A DNA stretch of 64,000 nt from contig JAYPQA010000022.1 of the NCBI GenBank assembly GCA_038131695.1, positions 9,903-73,902 of the forward strand, in the 5' to 3' direction. This DNA comes from JADHLK01 sp038131695 (GTDB lineage Bacteria > Pseudomonadota > Alphaproteobacteria > Puniceispirillales > Puniceispirillaceae). The position numbers and the translations under genes were made by a program. This document shows positions 46,372 through 57,237 of the stretch, one piece after another (positions within the stretch are counted from its first letter, which is position 1; each line of letters starts with the position of its first letter). The notes below the pieces were generated by a model. That model searched no databases, was not told where the DNA came from, and saw only the letters and a program-made list of their open reading frames with translations.

Positions 46372-47367
46372 TCAAGCCTTTGGCGCGGCGGCCCGCTGCA
46401 GCCGGTCATTGATCGCCGCACCCAGCCCGTCTTGCGGGATCGGGGTGATGGCAATCCCCTCACAATCTGCCGTATCTGCTGCGTGCAACAGGTCAAACAG
46501 CCGCGCCGCCGCTTCTGTCAGATCGCCGCTCTCGGACAGGTTGGCATCACAGTCCGGAGCCAGCTTTCCAAAGCCGATCAGCCATTCCCCTGGCTGGCGG
46601 GTGCGGGCATTGAGCCGCAGCGGCTTTGCCGGTGCATAATGGCTGGCCAGCTGGCCGGGGGCAAGCGGCTGGTCTGGCTCTGTCTGGCCAGCCGGGGGCC
46701 GGGGTGATGGCAAAGGCGGCATCCCCAAATCAGCCAGCATTTCTGCGGTAACCGGCCCCGGGCGCAGGATCAGCGGCCGGTCGCTGCGGGCATCAATTAT
46801 CGTTGATTCCAGACCCTTTTCACATGGCCCGCCATCCAGTATCAGCCGCAACGCGCCCCCCAGCCCGGCGGCAACATGGCTGGCCGTGCTGGGGCTGAGC
46901 TGGCCGCTGGGATTGGCGGACGGGGCAACAATCGGGGCACCGGTCCGGGCCAGCAGCTGGCGGGCCAGCACATTGGCTGGCACCCGCAAGGCGATACTGT
47001 CCAGCCCGGCGGTTGCCAGCTGGCTGACCGGGCAAGCGGCCTGTTTTTCCAGCACCAGCGTCAGCGGCCCGGGCCAGAAAGCGTCTGCCAGCCTTTCTGC
47101 CAGCCTTGTCGGCTTGCCCAGCTGGAAAGCCGCCCCGGCATCGGCAATATGGGCGATCAGCGGGTTAAAGGCTGGCCGACCCTTCATCTGATAAAGCCGG
47201 GCAACGGCGCGGCTGTCGCTGGCCAGCGCCCCCAGCCCATAAACCGTCTCTGTCGGAAAGGCGATCAGCTCACCGCCGCGCAACAGCTCGGCTGCGTCGG
47301 CCAGCATGGCCTGATCGGCTGGCTGGCTGGCATCGGGGGACAGTTTTTTTATCTCAGTGGCAATCAT
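46372..47367 (-). CDS. tsaC: L-threonylcarbamoyladenylate synthase (Sua5 type)
   Basis: A 331-aa enzyme that makes the threonylcarbamoyl-AMP used for t6A37 in ANN-decoding tRNAs. The YrdC core has GGELIAFPTETVYGLGALASD at about 31-51, KGRPAFNPLIAHIAD, and APSANPSGQLSPSTASHV. A C-terminal extension from about 200 (PLAPGQLASHYAPAKPL) is the Sua5 domain, so this is the long form, unlike the short E. coli TsaC. ATG at 47367 is divergent from the SRAP gene. Confidence 0.93.
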   Translation of the reverse strand: MIATEIKKLSPDASQPADQAMLADAAELLRGGELIAFPTETVYGLGALASDSRAVARLYQMKGRPAFNPLIAHIADAGAAFQLGKPTRLAERLADAFWPGPLTLVLEKQAACPVSQLATAGLDSIALRVPANVLARQLLARTGAPIVAPSANPSGQLSPSTASHVAAGLGGALRLILDGGPCEKGLESTIIDARSDRPLILRPGPVTAEMLADLGMPPLPSPRPPAGQTEPDQPLAPGQLASHYAPAKPLRLNARTRQPGEWLIGFGKLAPDCDANLSESGDLTEAAARLFDLLHAADTADCEGIAITPIPQDGLGAAINDRLQRAAAPKA

Positions 47368-47453
47368 GGGCGGAGGTCATCTGGAGATAAGCTGGCAAAA
47401 GCGGGCATGGTTTTGGCTGTATAGAACGGCGCGCCCATGCTATGCAATGGGTT

Positions 47454-48092
47454 ATGTGTGGCCGCTTTACACTCACTAGCACAAATGAGGCGCTGATGCA
47501 GCGTTTTGGTGTCGCGCTCGAAGGGGGGCCGGGGCCGCGCTATAATATCGCGCCCGGCCAGCAAACAATCATCATCACAGCCAGGCCGCAAAGACAGGCC
47601 AGCCTGGCCCGCTTTGGCTTGGATGGGCCGCAAGGCAAAATGCTGATCAATGCCCGCTCCGAGACGGTAGCTGAAAAACCCACCTTTCGCGCGGCCTTTG
47701 CGGCAAGCCGCTGCATGATCCCGGCCAGCGGCTGGTTTGAATGGCAGGAAAAACGCCCCTGGTATATCAGCTTGCAGGATCAGCGGGTGATGGGGCTGGC
47801 GGGGCTGCTCTTTGCGGATCACAAGGGCGGTGAACAGTTCGTCATTGTAACCACGGCGGCAGATGGGCATCTGGCAGAATTGCATCATCGCACGCCGCTG
47901 GTTTTGCCGGCGGGCGGCTGGTCGGACTGGCTGTCCGGCCCGGCCGCTGCGGCCAGCCAGCTGCTGGCCAGCCCGCCAGCCCGCTATTTTGAAGCCTGGC
48001 CGGTCAGCCCTTCGGTTGGCAAGGTTGCCGATGACCATGCCGGTCTGATCGCACCGGTCAGCCAGGAAGAAACAGATTTATTTACCCGCTAG
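47454..48092 (+). CDS. SRAP family protein (YedK/HMCES-like)
   Basis: A 212-aa protein that shields abasic sites in single-stranded DNA by a covalent thiazolidine link through Cys2. MCGRFTLT starts at 47454, leaving Cys2 as nucleophile; an in-frame ATG at 47442 would hide it, so I reject that start. Other catalytic blocks are YNIAPGQQ, NARSETVAEKPTF, CMIPASGWFEW with the active-site Glu, and HHRTPLVL with the active His. It is a single gene near a DNA glycosylase, a reasonable functional pairing though the two are convergent. Confidence 0.93.
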   Translation: MCGRFTLTSTNEALMQRFGVALEGGPGPRYNIAPGQQTIIITARPQRQASLARFGLDGPQGKMLINARSETVAEKPTFRAAFAASRCMIPASGWFEWQEKRPWYISLQDQRVMGLAGLLFADHKGGEQFVIVTTAADGHLAELHHRTPLVLPAGGWSDWLSGPAAAASQLLASPPARYFEAWPVSPSVGKVADDHAGLIAPVSQEETDLFTR

Positions 48093-48113
48093 GCAAGGCG
48101 GGTGGGCCAGAGA

Positions 48114-48746
48114 TCAAACCGGGGCCCCCTGCCGCTTTTTGGCCGCATAAATATGCCAGAGCATCAGCGCGCCCGCCCCGCGCACCGGCCGCCAGGCTTC
48201 TGCCAGCGCGTCCATTTGATCCGGCCCGGGCCGGCTATTCAGCTGTTTTAGCAGGCGCATCCCCTCTTGCAGGGCCAGATCATTGCCCGGCCAGGCATCA
48301 AAATCAGCCAGCGCAAAGAGCCGGTAATTATCAGCTGTCCAATTGCCAATTCCCCGATAGTGCGTCAGCCGGGCCTGCACCTCGGCGCCCGGCATCTGGC
48401 CCAGCTGGGCAAAATCCAGCTGGCCGGACTGGCAAGCCTTGGCCAGATCAATCAGATATTCAGCCTTGCGCCGGGAAATGCCCAGCCCCAGCAATTCATC
48501 AGGCTGGCGGCTGGACAAGGCCGCTGCCCCGGTCCAGCTGGCGGCCTCCAGGCGCTGCCAGAGCGTTTCGGCCACCGCCCGTGATATTTGCTGGCCCAGA
48601 ATAATGCGCGCCAGCGCGCTGTAGCCCGGCTCTATCATCCGGTCTGGCGGATCCCCGAAAGCGGTGCGGGCCGCGGCAATGTCCGGGTCCAGACTGGCCA
48701 GCCTGTCCAGGGCGGCGCTCAAATGATGGTCAAAAAATCCCTGCAT
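48114..48746 (-). CDS. DNA-3-methyladenine glycosylase (HhH-GPD family, AlkA type)
   Basis: A 210-aa base-excision glycosylase. ILGQQISRAVAETLWQRLE and the helix-hairpin-helix region LGISRRKAEYLIDLAKACQSG, then YRGIGNWTADNYRLFALADFDAWPGNDLALQ with the catalytic Asp of the GPD loop. The family removes alkylated bases. No C-terminal Fe-S Cys cluster is present, so it is not the Nth/MutY type. ATG at 48746 (MQGFFDHH) is chosen for family length. Confidence 0.88.
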   Translation of the reverse strand: MQGFFDHHLSAALDRLASLDPDIAAARTAFGDPPDRMIEPGYSALARIILGQQISRAVAETLWQRLEAASWTGAAALSSRQPDELLGLGISRRKAEYLIDLAKACQSGQLDFAQLGQMPGAEVQARLTHYRGIGNWTADNYRLFALADFDAWPGNDLALQEGMRLLKQLNSRPGPDQMDALAEAWRPVRGAGALMLWHIYAAKKRQGAPV

Positions 48747-48850
48747 ATTCCTGCCTGTTCCTGCTTGTGCGGGCGATAAAAGGGCATTGGCACAATTCGT
48801 AACTTGCCCTGCCAATCCTAGACCGGTAAATCTGTAACAAACAAGCAAGG

Positions 48851-49549
48851 ATGGCAGATATGAATAAAATTTCACATATTCCGGTTTGGGACTTGCCCTT
48901 GCGGGTTTTTCACTGGCTGTTCATGGCGGCCATTATCGGGGCGATCATTTCCGGCAAGGCTGAGCAGCTCTGGCTGCATGAACGCTTCGGCATGGCGGTG
49001 ATGGGGCTGGTTGGGTTTCGCCTCATCTGGGGATTTATTGGCGGGCGCACCGCGCGATTTGCCCATTTCATCAAGGGCCCGCGCCGGGTTTTGGCGGTTC
49101 TGGGGGCGATGATTGCGCGCCGCCCGGACAGCCATATTGGCCATTCTGCGCTGGGAGGCTGGGCGGTGCTGGCCCTGCTGCTGATACCGCTCTGGATGGC
49201 GCTGACCGGCTCGTTCTCAACAGACGGGATTTTATATGACGGGCCGTTTGCCCATTTGCTGCCCGGTCGGGGCAAGCTGTTTTCCGAGCTGCATGAAGGC
49301 GGCGAGCCGTTGCTGTTTTTGATCATTTTCCTGCATCTTGTGGCGCTGGCCGTCTATTGGTTCTGGCTGCGGAAAAATTTGATCACACCGATGGTCACAG
49401 GCAATCGGCCAGCAGAGCCGCAGGCTGGCCAGCCGGGTGAGGCGGGCTCCGGCCTGTCTGCCGGGCGCCAGCTTTTCGGGCTGGGGCTGCTGGCTGTGTG
49501 TCTGGCGCTGGGCCAGTGGGCGGTTGCCCTCAAGCCCAGTTTATTCTGA
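48851..49549 (+). CDS. Cytochrome b561-type membrane protein
   Basis: A 232-aa di-haem membrane cytochrome b of the Ni/Fe-hydrogenase b / b561 type. Four or five helices and candidate haem-ligand histidines are visible: LPLRVFHWLFMAAIIGAI, LHERFGMAVMGLVGFRLIWGF, GHSALGGWAVLALLL and LHEGGEPLLFLIIFLHLVALAVYWFW. A Pro/Gly-rich linker leads to a final TM. It passes electrons between the quinone pool and a periplasmic partner; the facing cytochrome c' gene is an obvious candidate. Start 48851 or 48860 (MNK) cannot be separated. Confidence 0.88.
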   Translation: MADMNKISHIPVWDLPLRVFHWLFMAAIIGAIISGKAEQLWLHERFGMAVMGLVGFRLIWGFIGGRTARFAHFIKGPRRVLAVLGAMIARRPDSHIGHSALGGWAVLALLLIPLWMALTGSFSTDGILYDGPFAHLLPGRGKLFSELHEGGEPLLFLIIFLHLVALAVYWFWLRKNLITPMVTGNRPAEPQAGQPGEAGSGLSAGRQLFGLGLLAVCLALGQWAVALKPSLF

Positions 49550-49568
49550 TTGGACTTGTTCTGATTGG
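49544..49568 (+). repeat. Short direct repeat at the end of the cytochrome b gene
   Basis: TTCTGATTGG occurs at 49544-49553 and again at 49559-49568, spanning the stop codon of the cytochrome b gene and the 21-base gap to the cytochrome c' gene. Ten identical bases; it could be a small slippage duplication. Confidence 0.5.
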
Positions 49569-49570
49569 GC

Positions 49571-49981
49571 CTAGTTTTTATAGGCGAAATGACAGGATTT
49601 GCAGCTGCCGCCCAGCGCCTGCAAGGCTGCGCCGATCTCTGCCTTTTGGCCTGCATCAGCCAGATCGGCAATCCGCAGCGCGGCGGCCTTGTTGGCAGCG
49701 GCCTTGGCCTTGAAATCATCAAAATTCTGCCAGATGGCCGGGCTGGCCCCGCGGCTGTCACTGCCCGCCGGGAAATAGTCAGCCATCTTGTCAGCCCAGC
49801 TGGCAATCTGGCGGGCATTTTTGGCAATCCCGGCCATATCACCGGCCCCGATCAGGCTGGCAATGGCGCGCATAGCCTGATTATTGGCCTTGAAATTGGC
49901 TTGCCGTTCCTCTATCGGGCCCGCCTGTGCAGCTGACAGGGTAAAGGCGAGGGACAGGAAAAAAAGGGCTGGCAGGCGCAT
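49571..49981 (-). CDS. Cytochrome c' (class II cytochrome c)
   Basis: A 136-aa periplasmic haem protein. Signal peptide about 1-20 (cleavage after AQA). The mature protein is a four-helix bundle (RQANFKANNQAMRAIASL to ALRIADLADAGQKAEIGAAL) with the haem site CKSCH near the C-terminus, as in class II cytochromes. It binds NO in relatives and may protect against it. Its maturation would need the Ccm system seen at 2-7 kb. Convergent with the cytochrome b gene. Confidence 0.92.
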   Translation of the reverse strand: MRLPALFFLSLAFTLSAAQAGPIEERQANFKANNQAMRAIASLIGAGDMAGIAKNARQIASWADKMADYFPAGSDSRGASPAIWQNFDDFKAKAAANKAAALRIADLADAGQKAEIGAALQALGGSCKSCHFAYKN

Positions 49982-50126
49982 CGGACTCTCCGCATAAAAA
50001 GGGTGTGTGCTATAACAACTCTTTTCCTTATAGCCTCCTGCTCCTATACTGGATCAATCCGCTGGCTGTCGGCAAGTCACAAAAATAGCCGGTGCGGGCC
50101 AGGTCAATCGCAAAAAAGGTATCGCA

Positions 50127-51056
50127 ATGCCATCAAATCTGATTGGTGCCGGACTCACCCTGATAACGGTTGCTTTTGGCCTGTGCACCGGAATTCTGGT
50201 CAAGCTTCTGGGTGACAGCGTGCCGCTGCTGACCGTTTTGTTTTTCCGTTTCTGGCTCTCGCTGCCCTTGCTTTTTCTGGGGGCCTGGATGTTGCGCGGG
50301 CGGGATATGCTCAAAGTCACGGCTCGCCAGCGGATGCTGGTGCGGATCATTATCGGTTTTACCACGATGCTGTGCTGGTTCAGCGCGGTGCGGGCCATCC
50401 CGCTGGGTGAGGCGACGGCCCTGTTCAACAGCTCTATTCTGTTTGTGACCATTCTCTCGCCGCTGATGCTGGGAGAGAAGGTAGGCCCCTACCGGCTGGG
50501 CGCGGTGCTGGCAGGGTTGGCCGGAGTCTGGATGATTTCGGCTCCGGGCGGGGTGGCCTGGCAGATGGGCAGCCTGTTTGCGCTGGCCGGGGCGGTAACC
50601 GGCGCGTTCCTGTCTGTAACGCTGCGCCGTCTGGGCCAGAGTGAGTCACCGGCGACGGTTGCCTGCTGGTATAATTTTGGCGGCTCGCTGATCGTGCTGG
50701 CCGCTCTGGCGGTGATGCCCCAGGGCTGGGGGACACCGGCAGATACGCGCGAATGGCTGCTGCTGATAGGGTTGGGGATTGTTGGCTCGCTGCTGCAATT
50801 TACCCATACCGCCTCTTATCGCTATGGGGAGGCGGTCATCGTGGCCAGCCTGCGCCATATGCAGATGCCGCTGGCCGCCTTGGTGGGCTGGCTGGCCTTT
50901 TCCGAGACGCTGGAAGGCCATGAGCTGGCAGGCGGGGCGCTGGTTCTGGCCGCTTCCTGGTTCATTGTCTGGCGGGAATTCCAGCTTTATCGCCAGCGAA
51001 GATTGCAAAAGCAGGCAGGCCCGGCTATGTCAATGCGTCAGGATTCAGAGAATTAG
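50127..51056 (+). CDS. EamA/DMT family transporter
   Basis: A 309-aa permease with ten helices, two EamA repeats. FGLCTGILVKLLGDSVPLLTVLFFRFWLSLPLL starts the first, FALAGAVTGAFLSVTLRRLGQSE the second, and TASYRYGEAVIVASLRHMQMPLAALVGWLAFSETL closes it. It differs clearly from the EamA gene at 9580, so this is not a duplication. The substrate is unknown. Confidence 0.9.
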   Translation: MPSNLIGAGLTLITVAFGLCTGILVKLLGDSVPLLTVLFFRFWLSLPLLFLGAWMLRGRDMLKVTARQRMLVRIIIGFTTMLCWFSAVRAIPLGEATALFNSSILFVTILSPLMLGEKVGPYRLGAVLAGLAGVWMISAPGGVAWQMGSLFALAGAVTGAFLSVTLRRLGQSESPATVACWYNFGGSLIVLAALAVMPQGWGTPADTREWLLLIGLGIVGSLLQFTHTASYRYGEAVIVASLRHMQMPLAALVGWLAFSETLEGHELAGGALVLAASWFIVWREFQLYRQRRLQKQAGPAMSMRQDSEN

Positions 51057-51095
51057 CCAGACGACCCGCCAAAGGGCAAGCAGAAAGGAAGCATC

Positions 51096-51586
51096 ATGTC
51101 CGGGACAATCTTGCGTGTGATGGGCGAGAGCGATATTTACCAATTTGCCCTCAATCAGGCTGAACCGCCCAGGGCAAAAGACAGCCTGGCAGATAAGCGA
51201 GACCGGCTGAACCGGGCCGGGCATTTGCTGGATGGGGAACGGATGGCCGATTGGCAGCCAGCTGATGAGGCTCTGGTAGAGCGGGCGGCGGCAGAATTGC
51301 TGGCCGGGGCCAGCCTGCCGGATAACAGCCTGACGCTGATTTTGCTGTTGCGGGAAAAATGGCCGGTGGGCAGCAAGGCGAAATACCGGCTGACCGCGGA
51401 GCGGGCCGGGGCGGATTGGACTTATCTGGAGATTGTCTGCGCGCCGGTGCCGCTTTCCGGGCTGGATGAGGAAGCGATTGCTGAGGCAGAAAGGCTGGCG
51501 CTGGCCAGCCAGATTGCCGGGCTGCGCCGCACCCGCAAGCGTTTTGCCGCCTCCAGTGCCTTGCACGGATTTTTGCAGCAGGTCAG

Positions 51587-51590
<4 letters not shown>
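51096..51590 (+). CDS. Hypothetical protein, 164 aa
   Basis: I do not recognise a family. The protein is soluble and mixed alpha/beta, with no signal peptide or TM. A central strand pair NSLTLILLLREKWPVGSKAKYRLTAERAG is followed by WTYLEIVCAPVPL, and the C-terminal third is a Glu/Ala/Arg-rich helix. AAAGGAAG precedes the ATG, a good ribosome site. It lies 39 bases after the EamA gene on the same strand and its TAG overlaps the aacS stop by four bases (CTAG). Coding is supported by length, ribosome site and codon pattern. Confidence 0.7.
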
Positions 51591-53536
<1,946 letters not shown>

Positions 53537-53648
53537 TATCTTCCACCTTTCGGGCAAGGACTTTCTGCATAACTGGTCAGGCGGGGCAATCTGGTCTTTT
53601 ATAGGCTTTGAAGTCGTGTCAACCAGCCCCCCAAGTCTCGGAGGTAAA

Positions 53649-54110
53649 ATGCCGCAGCTTTCCGAACTTGTCAAAGCCGCAGGGGACATAATGCCCACAG
53701 GGCGGGTCAGTTTTTGCCCGCCTGCCCGCTGGGTGTTTCAGCCTGCAACTTGTGATCTGTTGGTGCAGATAGAGCCGGGCGTTTCTGACGGGTTGCTGAT
53801 TTTGAATACAACGCTGGACCGCGATGGCAGCGGCCCGCTATTGGCCTCTTTTATGTCCACCCTGTTTATCGAGGAAAGCCATGCGACCAGCCCGTCCAGG
53901 CTGGGGGTTTGTTCCGGGTCCGTGTCGGTCACTTTCTTTATCTGCCGGTCAACAGCCGGGCTGCAGGCCGCCGGGTTTGTGCAGCTGCTGGAAAATTTTG
54001 TGCAGCTGGTCAGCTGGACTGCCGACAGTCTGGTTCCGCCTGCTGCGCCGCTGCCCTCAGCTGAGGAGCAGGCCAAACCGGCCGCACCGCGCCGCCCGCA
54101 GCGCCGCTAG
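53649..54110 (+). CDS. Hypothetical protein with CesT-like layout, 153 aa
   Basis: No firm family. An ideal ribosome site (GGAGGTAAA) directly precedes the ATG at 53649. The order of elements is: short helix (MPQLSELVKAAGD), strands RVSFCPPARWVFQ, CDLLVQIEPG and GLLILNTTL, a helix LLASFMSTLFIEES, a strand pair RLGVCSGSVSVTFFICRS, and a long C-terminal helix AAGFVQLLENFVQLVSWTADSL. That order resembles Tir-chaperone (CesT)/YbjN-like folds. The last 25 residues are Pro/Ala/Arg-rich and probably disordered. No type III secretion gene is near. gor starts 72 bases downstream on the same strand. The fold assignment is my inference. Confidence 0.65.
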   Translation: MPQLSELVKAAGDIMPTGRVSFCPPARWVFQPATCDLLVQIEPGVSDGLLILNTTLDRDGSGPLLASFMSTLFIEESHATSPSRLGVCSGSVSVTFFICRSTAGLQAAGFVQLLENFVQLVSWTADSLVPPAAPLPSAEEQAKPAAPRRPQRR

Positions 54111-54182
54111 GTCTCGACAGCACGCCCCCAGCTGGGCTATCTGTAGGCACCCGCATACGGGCAGCAGACAGGGGACAGACTG

Positions 54183-55550
54183 ATGAGTGCAGAAAACAGC
54201 GATTTTGACTTGATTGTTATCGGGGCCGGATCCGGCGGTGTGCGGGCTGCCAGGATCGCTGCCTCGCATGGGGCAAAGGTTGCGGTGATAGAAGAATCAC
54301 GCCCGGGCGGGACTTGTGTTATCCGCGGCTGTGTGCCGAAAAAGCTGTTGGTCTATGGCGCCTCTTTTGCAGATGAATTTGAAGATGCGGCCGGGTTTGG
54401 CTGGCAGATTGAGGCGACCCGCCATGACTGGTCTGCCCTGATCGCGGCCAAGGATCAAGAAATTGACCGGCTGGAGGGAATTTATCGCAAGCTGCTGGCC
54501 AATGCCGGGGCAGAATTGATTGCCGGGCGCGGCCAGCTCACCGGCCCGAATGAGGTAGAGGTTGGCACGCGCCGCCTCAAGGCAAAACATATTTTGCTGG
54601 CCACCGGGGGCTGGCCGTCCCTGCCGGATATTCCGGGGCTGGCGGAGCACGCGATTACCTCTAATGAGGCGCTGGATTTGCCGGCCCGGCCAGAGGAGAT
54701 TGTCATTTATGGCTCCGGCTATATTGCGCTGGAATTTGCCGGTATTTTCAATGCGCTGGGCAGCCGCACCCATCTGGTCTATCGGGCGGAGCTGCCGCTG
54801 CGCGGTTTTGACGGGGATGTGCGCCGGCATATTGCAGACAGTCTGGCCGCGCGCGGTATTAACCTGCATCCCGGGCGCACCATTGCCGAAGTCAGCCAGG
54901 CTGGCGGCATGCGCCAGCTGCGCCTTGATGATGGCAGCGTGATTTCCTGTGATGAGGTGATGGCAGCAACAGGGCGGCGGCCCAATACGGCGAATTTGGG
55001 GCTGGAGGCGGTCGGCGTTGAAATGGACGCGGCCGGAGCTGTGAAGGTGACAGCAGACAGCCAGACCAATATTGCCTCTGTCTGGTGTATTGGCGATGCC
55101 ACCAACCGGATCAACCTGACCCCGGTGGCGATTGCTGAGGGGCACGCGCTGGCCGACAGCCTGTTTGGCGGCAATCTGCGAACAGCTGATCATCACTTTG
55201 TGCCCTCTGCTGTTTTCAGCCAGCCGCCGATTGCCTCGGTCGGCTTTGGTGAGGAGGAGGCAGCCGAAAACCATGCTGATCTGACGATTTTTGAATCGCG
55301 TTTCCGGGCCATGCGAAATACCCTGTCTGGCCGGTCTGAACAGACCTTTATGAAGCTGGTGGTTGACAGCAAAACCGACCGGGTTCTGGGCGTGCATATG
55401 GTCGGGCCGGACGCGGCCGAGATCTTGCAAGGCATGGCCATTGCGGTGAAAATGGGAGCTACAAAAGCGGATTTTGACGCAACTATCGGCATCCATCCCA
55501 GCGCGGCAGAGGAATTCGTGACCATGCGCACCCCGCGCAGCAAGGGGTAA
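54183..55550 (+). CDS. gor: Glutathione-disulfide reductase
   Basis: A 455-aa pyridine nucleotide-disulfide oxidoreductase keeping glutathione reduced with NADPH. FAD motif LIVIGAGSGGVRAARIAASHGAKVAVIE; redox-active disulfide GGTCVIRGCVPKKL near residues 40-53; NAD(P) motif IVIYGSGYIALEFAGIFNALG; C-terminal catalytic His/Glu in GIHPSAAEEFVTMR. The GGTCVIRGCVPKK pattern fits glutathione reductase rather than dihydrolipoamide dehydrogenase or mercuric reductase. The frame is intact. Confidence 0.93.
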   Translation: MSAENSDFDLIVIGAGSGGVRAARIAASHGAKVAVIEESRPGGTCVIRGCVPKKLLVYGASFADEFEDAAGFGWQIEATRHDWSALIAAKDQEIDRLEGIYRKLLANAGAELIAGRGQLTGPNEVEVGTRRLKAKHILLATGGWPSLPDIPGLAEHAITSNEALDLPARPEEIVIYGSGYIALEFAGIFNALGSRTHLVYRAELPLRGFDGDVRRHIADSLAARGINLHPGRTIAEVSQAGGMRQLRLDDGSVISCDEVMAATGRRPNTANLGLEAVGVEMDAAGAVKVTADSQTNIASVWCIGDATNRINLTPVAIAEGHALADSLFGGNLRTADHHFVPSAVFSQPPIASVGFGEEEAAENHADLTIFESRFRAMRNTLSGRSEQTFMKLVVDSKTDRVLGVHMVGPDAAEILQGMAIAVKMGATKADFDATIGIHPSAAEEFVTMRTPRSKG

Positions 55551-55746
55551 GGATAAGGCGTTTATTTTTGGTATTTCTTTGATTTTCTTTTGCCTTTTTG
55601 TGCGGTTTTTCTTTTTTTGACCGCCCAAACTATGGTAAGAAGGTGGTGATTCTGTCACCAACCGGCAAACAACAACCCTGTATCTGCCCAGCGCTGATAA
55701 TGCCGGAGCAAAGGCGGCCAAGGCAGGTATTTTAAGAAGGCAGGCT
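55551..55746 (+). other. T-rich intergenic region after gor
   Basis: About 196 bases without a gene. 55560-55620 is strongly T-rich and contains GCGGT and ACCGC flanking a T-rich loop of 13 bases, a weak hairpin. It may include the gor terminator and the promoter of the DAHP synthase gene, but neither reaches a convincing match. Confidence 0.35.
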
Positions 55747-57125
55747 ATGATGAAGTGGCAACCAAACAGCTGGCGGAACCATCCGGTCCAGCAAGTGCCG
55801 GCTTACCCGGACAGCGCGCAGCTGGCCCGGTCAGAGGCGCGCATGATGAAAACCACCGCTGGTTTTTGCCGGTGAGGTGCAGAATTTACGCAGCCAGCTG
55901 GGCCAGGTCGCAGCTGGTGAGGGATTTTTGCTACAAGGCGGCGATTGTGCCGAGAGCTTTGCAGAATTTTCTGCCAACCAGATAAGGGACAGTTTCCGTG
56001 TCCTGTTGCAAATGGCGGTTGCGCTGACCTTTGGCGCGTCGCTGCCGGTGGTCAAGGTGGGGCGGATGGCCGGCCAGTTTGCCAAGCCACGCTCGGCCCC
56101 GACTGAGGTTCTGACGGGGTGGAGCTGCCCCTTACCGCGGCGATATGGTCAATGGCATTGAATTTGAGGACAGCGCCCGCCAGCCGGACCCGCGGCGCAT
56201 GGAAATGGTTTATGAGCAATCTGCCGCCACGCTGAACCTGCTGCGCGCCTTTGCCCAGGGCGGCATGGCTGATTTGACGCAGCTGCATGGCTGGACGCTC
56301 GATTTCATCAAGGATAGCCCGCAAGCTGAACGGTTTGAGGAGCTGGCCACCCGCATTGAGGATTGCCTGCAATTCATGCAAGCCTGCGGCGTCACGCCCC
56401 AAACAACGCGCGCTCTGGCAGAGACTGATTTTTTCACCAGCCATGAAGCCTTGCTGCTGAATTATGAGGAAGCGCTGGCCCGCCAGGATACGATCACGGA
56501 TGAAAAGGGCTGGTTTGCGACCTCGGCCCATATGGTCTGGATAGGGGATCGCACCCGCCAGCCGGATGGCGCCCATGTGGAATTCATGCGCGGCATTGCC
56601 AATCCGATAGGGATGAAATGCGGCCCGTCGCTGGAGCCGGATGAATTGCTGCGGCTGATCGATATTCTGAACCCGGAGAATATCCCCGGCCGGTTGACGC
56701 TGATCACCCGTTTCGGGGCAGATAATGTCCAGCGCCAGCTGCCGCGCCTGCTCAAGGCAGTCAAGCAGGCCGGAGCGGAAATTGTCTGGTGCTGTGATCC
56801 GATGCATGGCAATACGGTCAAGGCCTCCAGCGGCTTCAAGACACGCCATGTCAAGGATATCATGCGCGAGGTAACAGGCTTTTTTGAAGCCCATGACGCG
56901 GTTGGCACCTATCCGGGCGGGGTGCATTTTGAGATGACCGGCCAGAATGTAACCGAATGTGTGGGCGGTGTCTCTGAGGTGACCGAGGCTTCGCTGGGAG
57001 ATCGCTACCATACCCATTGTGATCCGCGCCTGAATGCCAGCCAATCGCTGGAGCTGGCCTTTTTGATTGCCGATTTGCTGAAACAGCGCCGGACACAGGC
57101 CGGCAAGATATTGAAAAGAGCCTGA
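55747..57125 (+). CDS. 3-deoxy-7-phosphoheptulonate synthase, class II, frameshifted
   Basis: The first enzyme of the shikimate pathway, plant/microbial class II type. ATG at 55747 or 55750 reads MKWQPNSWRNHPVQQVPAYPDSAQL, the family N-terminus. After an indel near 55850 another frame gives VFAGEVQNLRSQLGQVAAGEGFLLQGGDCAESFAEF in pieces and LTFGASLPVVKVGRMAGQFAKPRS; a second shift near 56110 leads to DMVNGIEFEDSARQPDP, then DLTQLHGWTLDF, MKCGPSLEPDE and WCCDPMHGNTVKASSGFKTR. The metal and substrate motifs are all present. Total about 459 aa, normal for the class. AAGAAGG precedes the start. Confidence 0.92.
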
Positions 57126-57237
57126 GGATTAGAGAAGATGGCGTGCCGGAGTGCCTGTAAGCGGCTCTGAACCCTGAGCGGGGACAAGGCTGGTAGGCAT
57201 CAGGCCCGGCAGGGCAGGGGATGGAACCAGAGGGATC

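Noticed and set aside
9580..51056. The two EamA permeases (9580 and 50127) as a duplication
   Set aside because: They share only the family fold; the sequences differ throughout.
54297..55721. A 474-codon open frame antisense to gor
   Set aside because: Shadow of the gor codon pattern; no ribosome site or recognisable motif.
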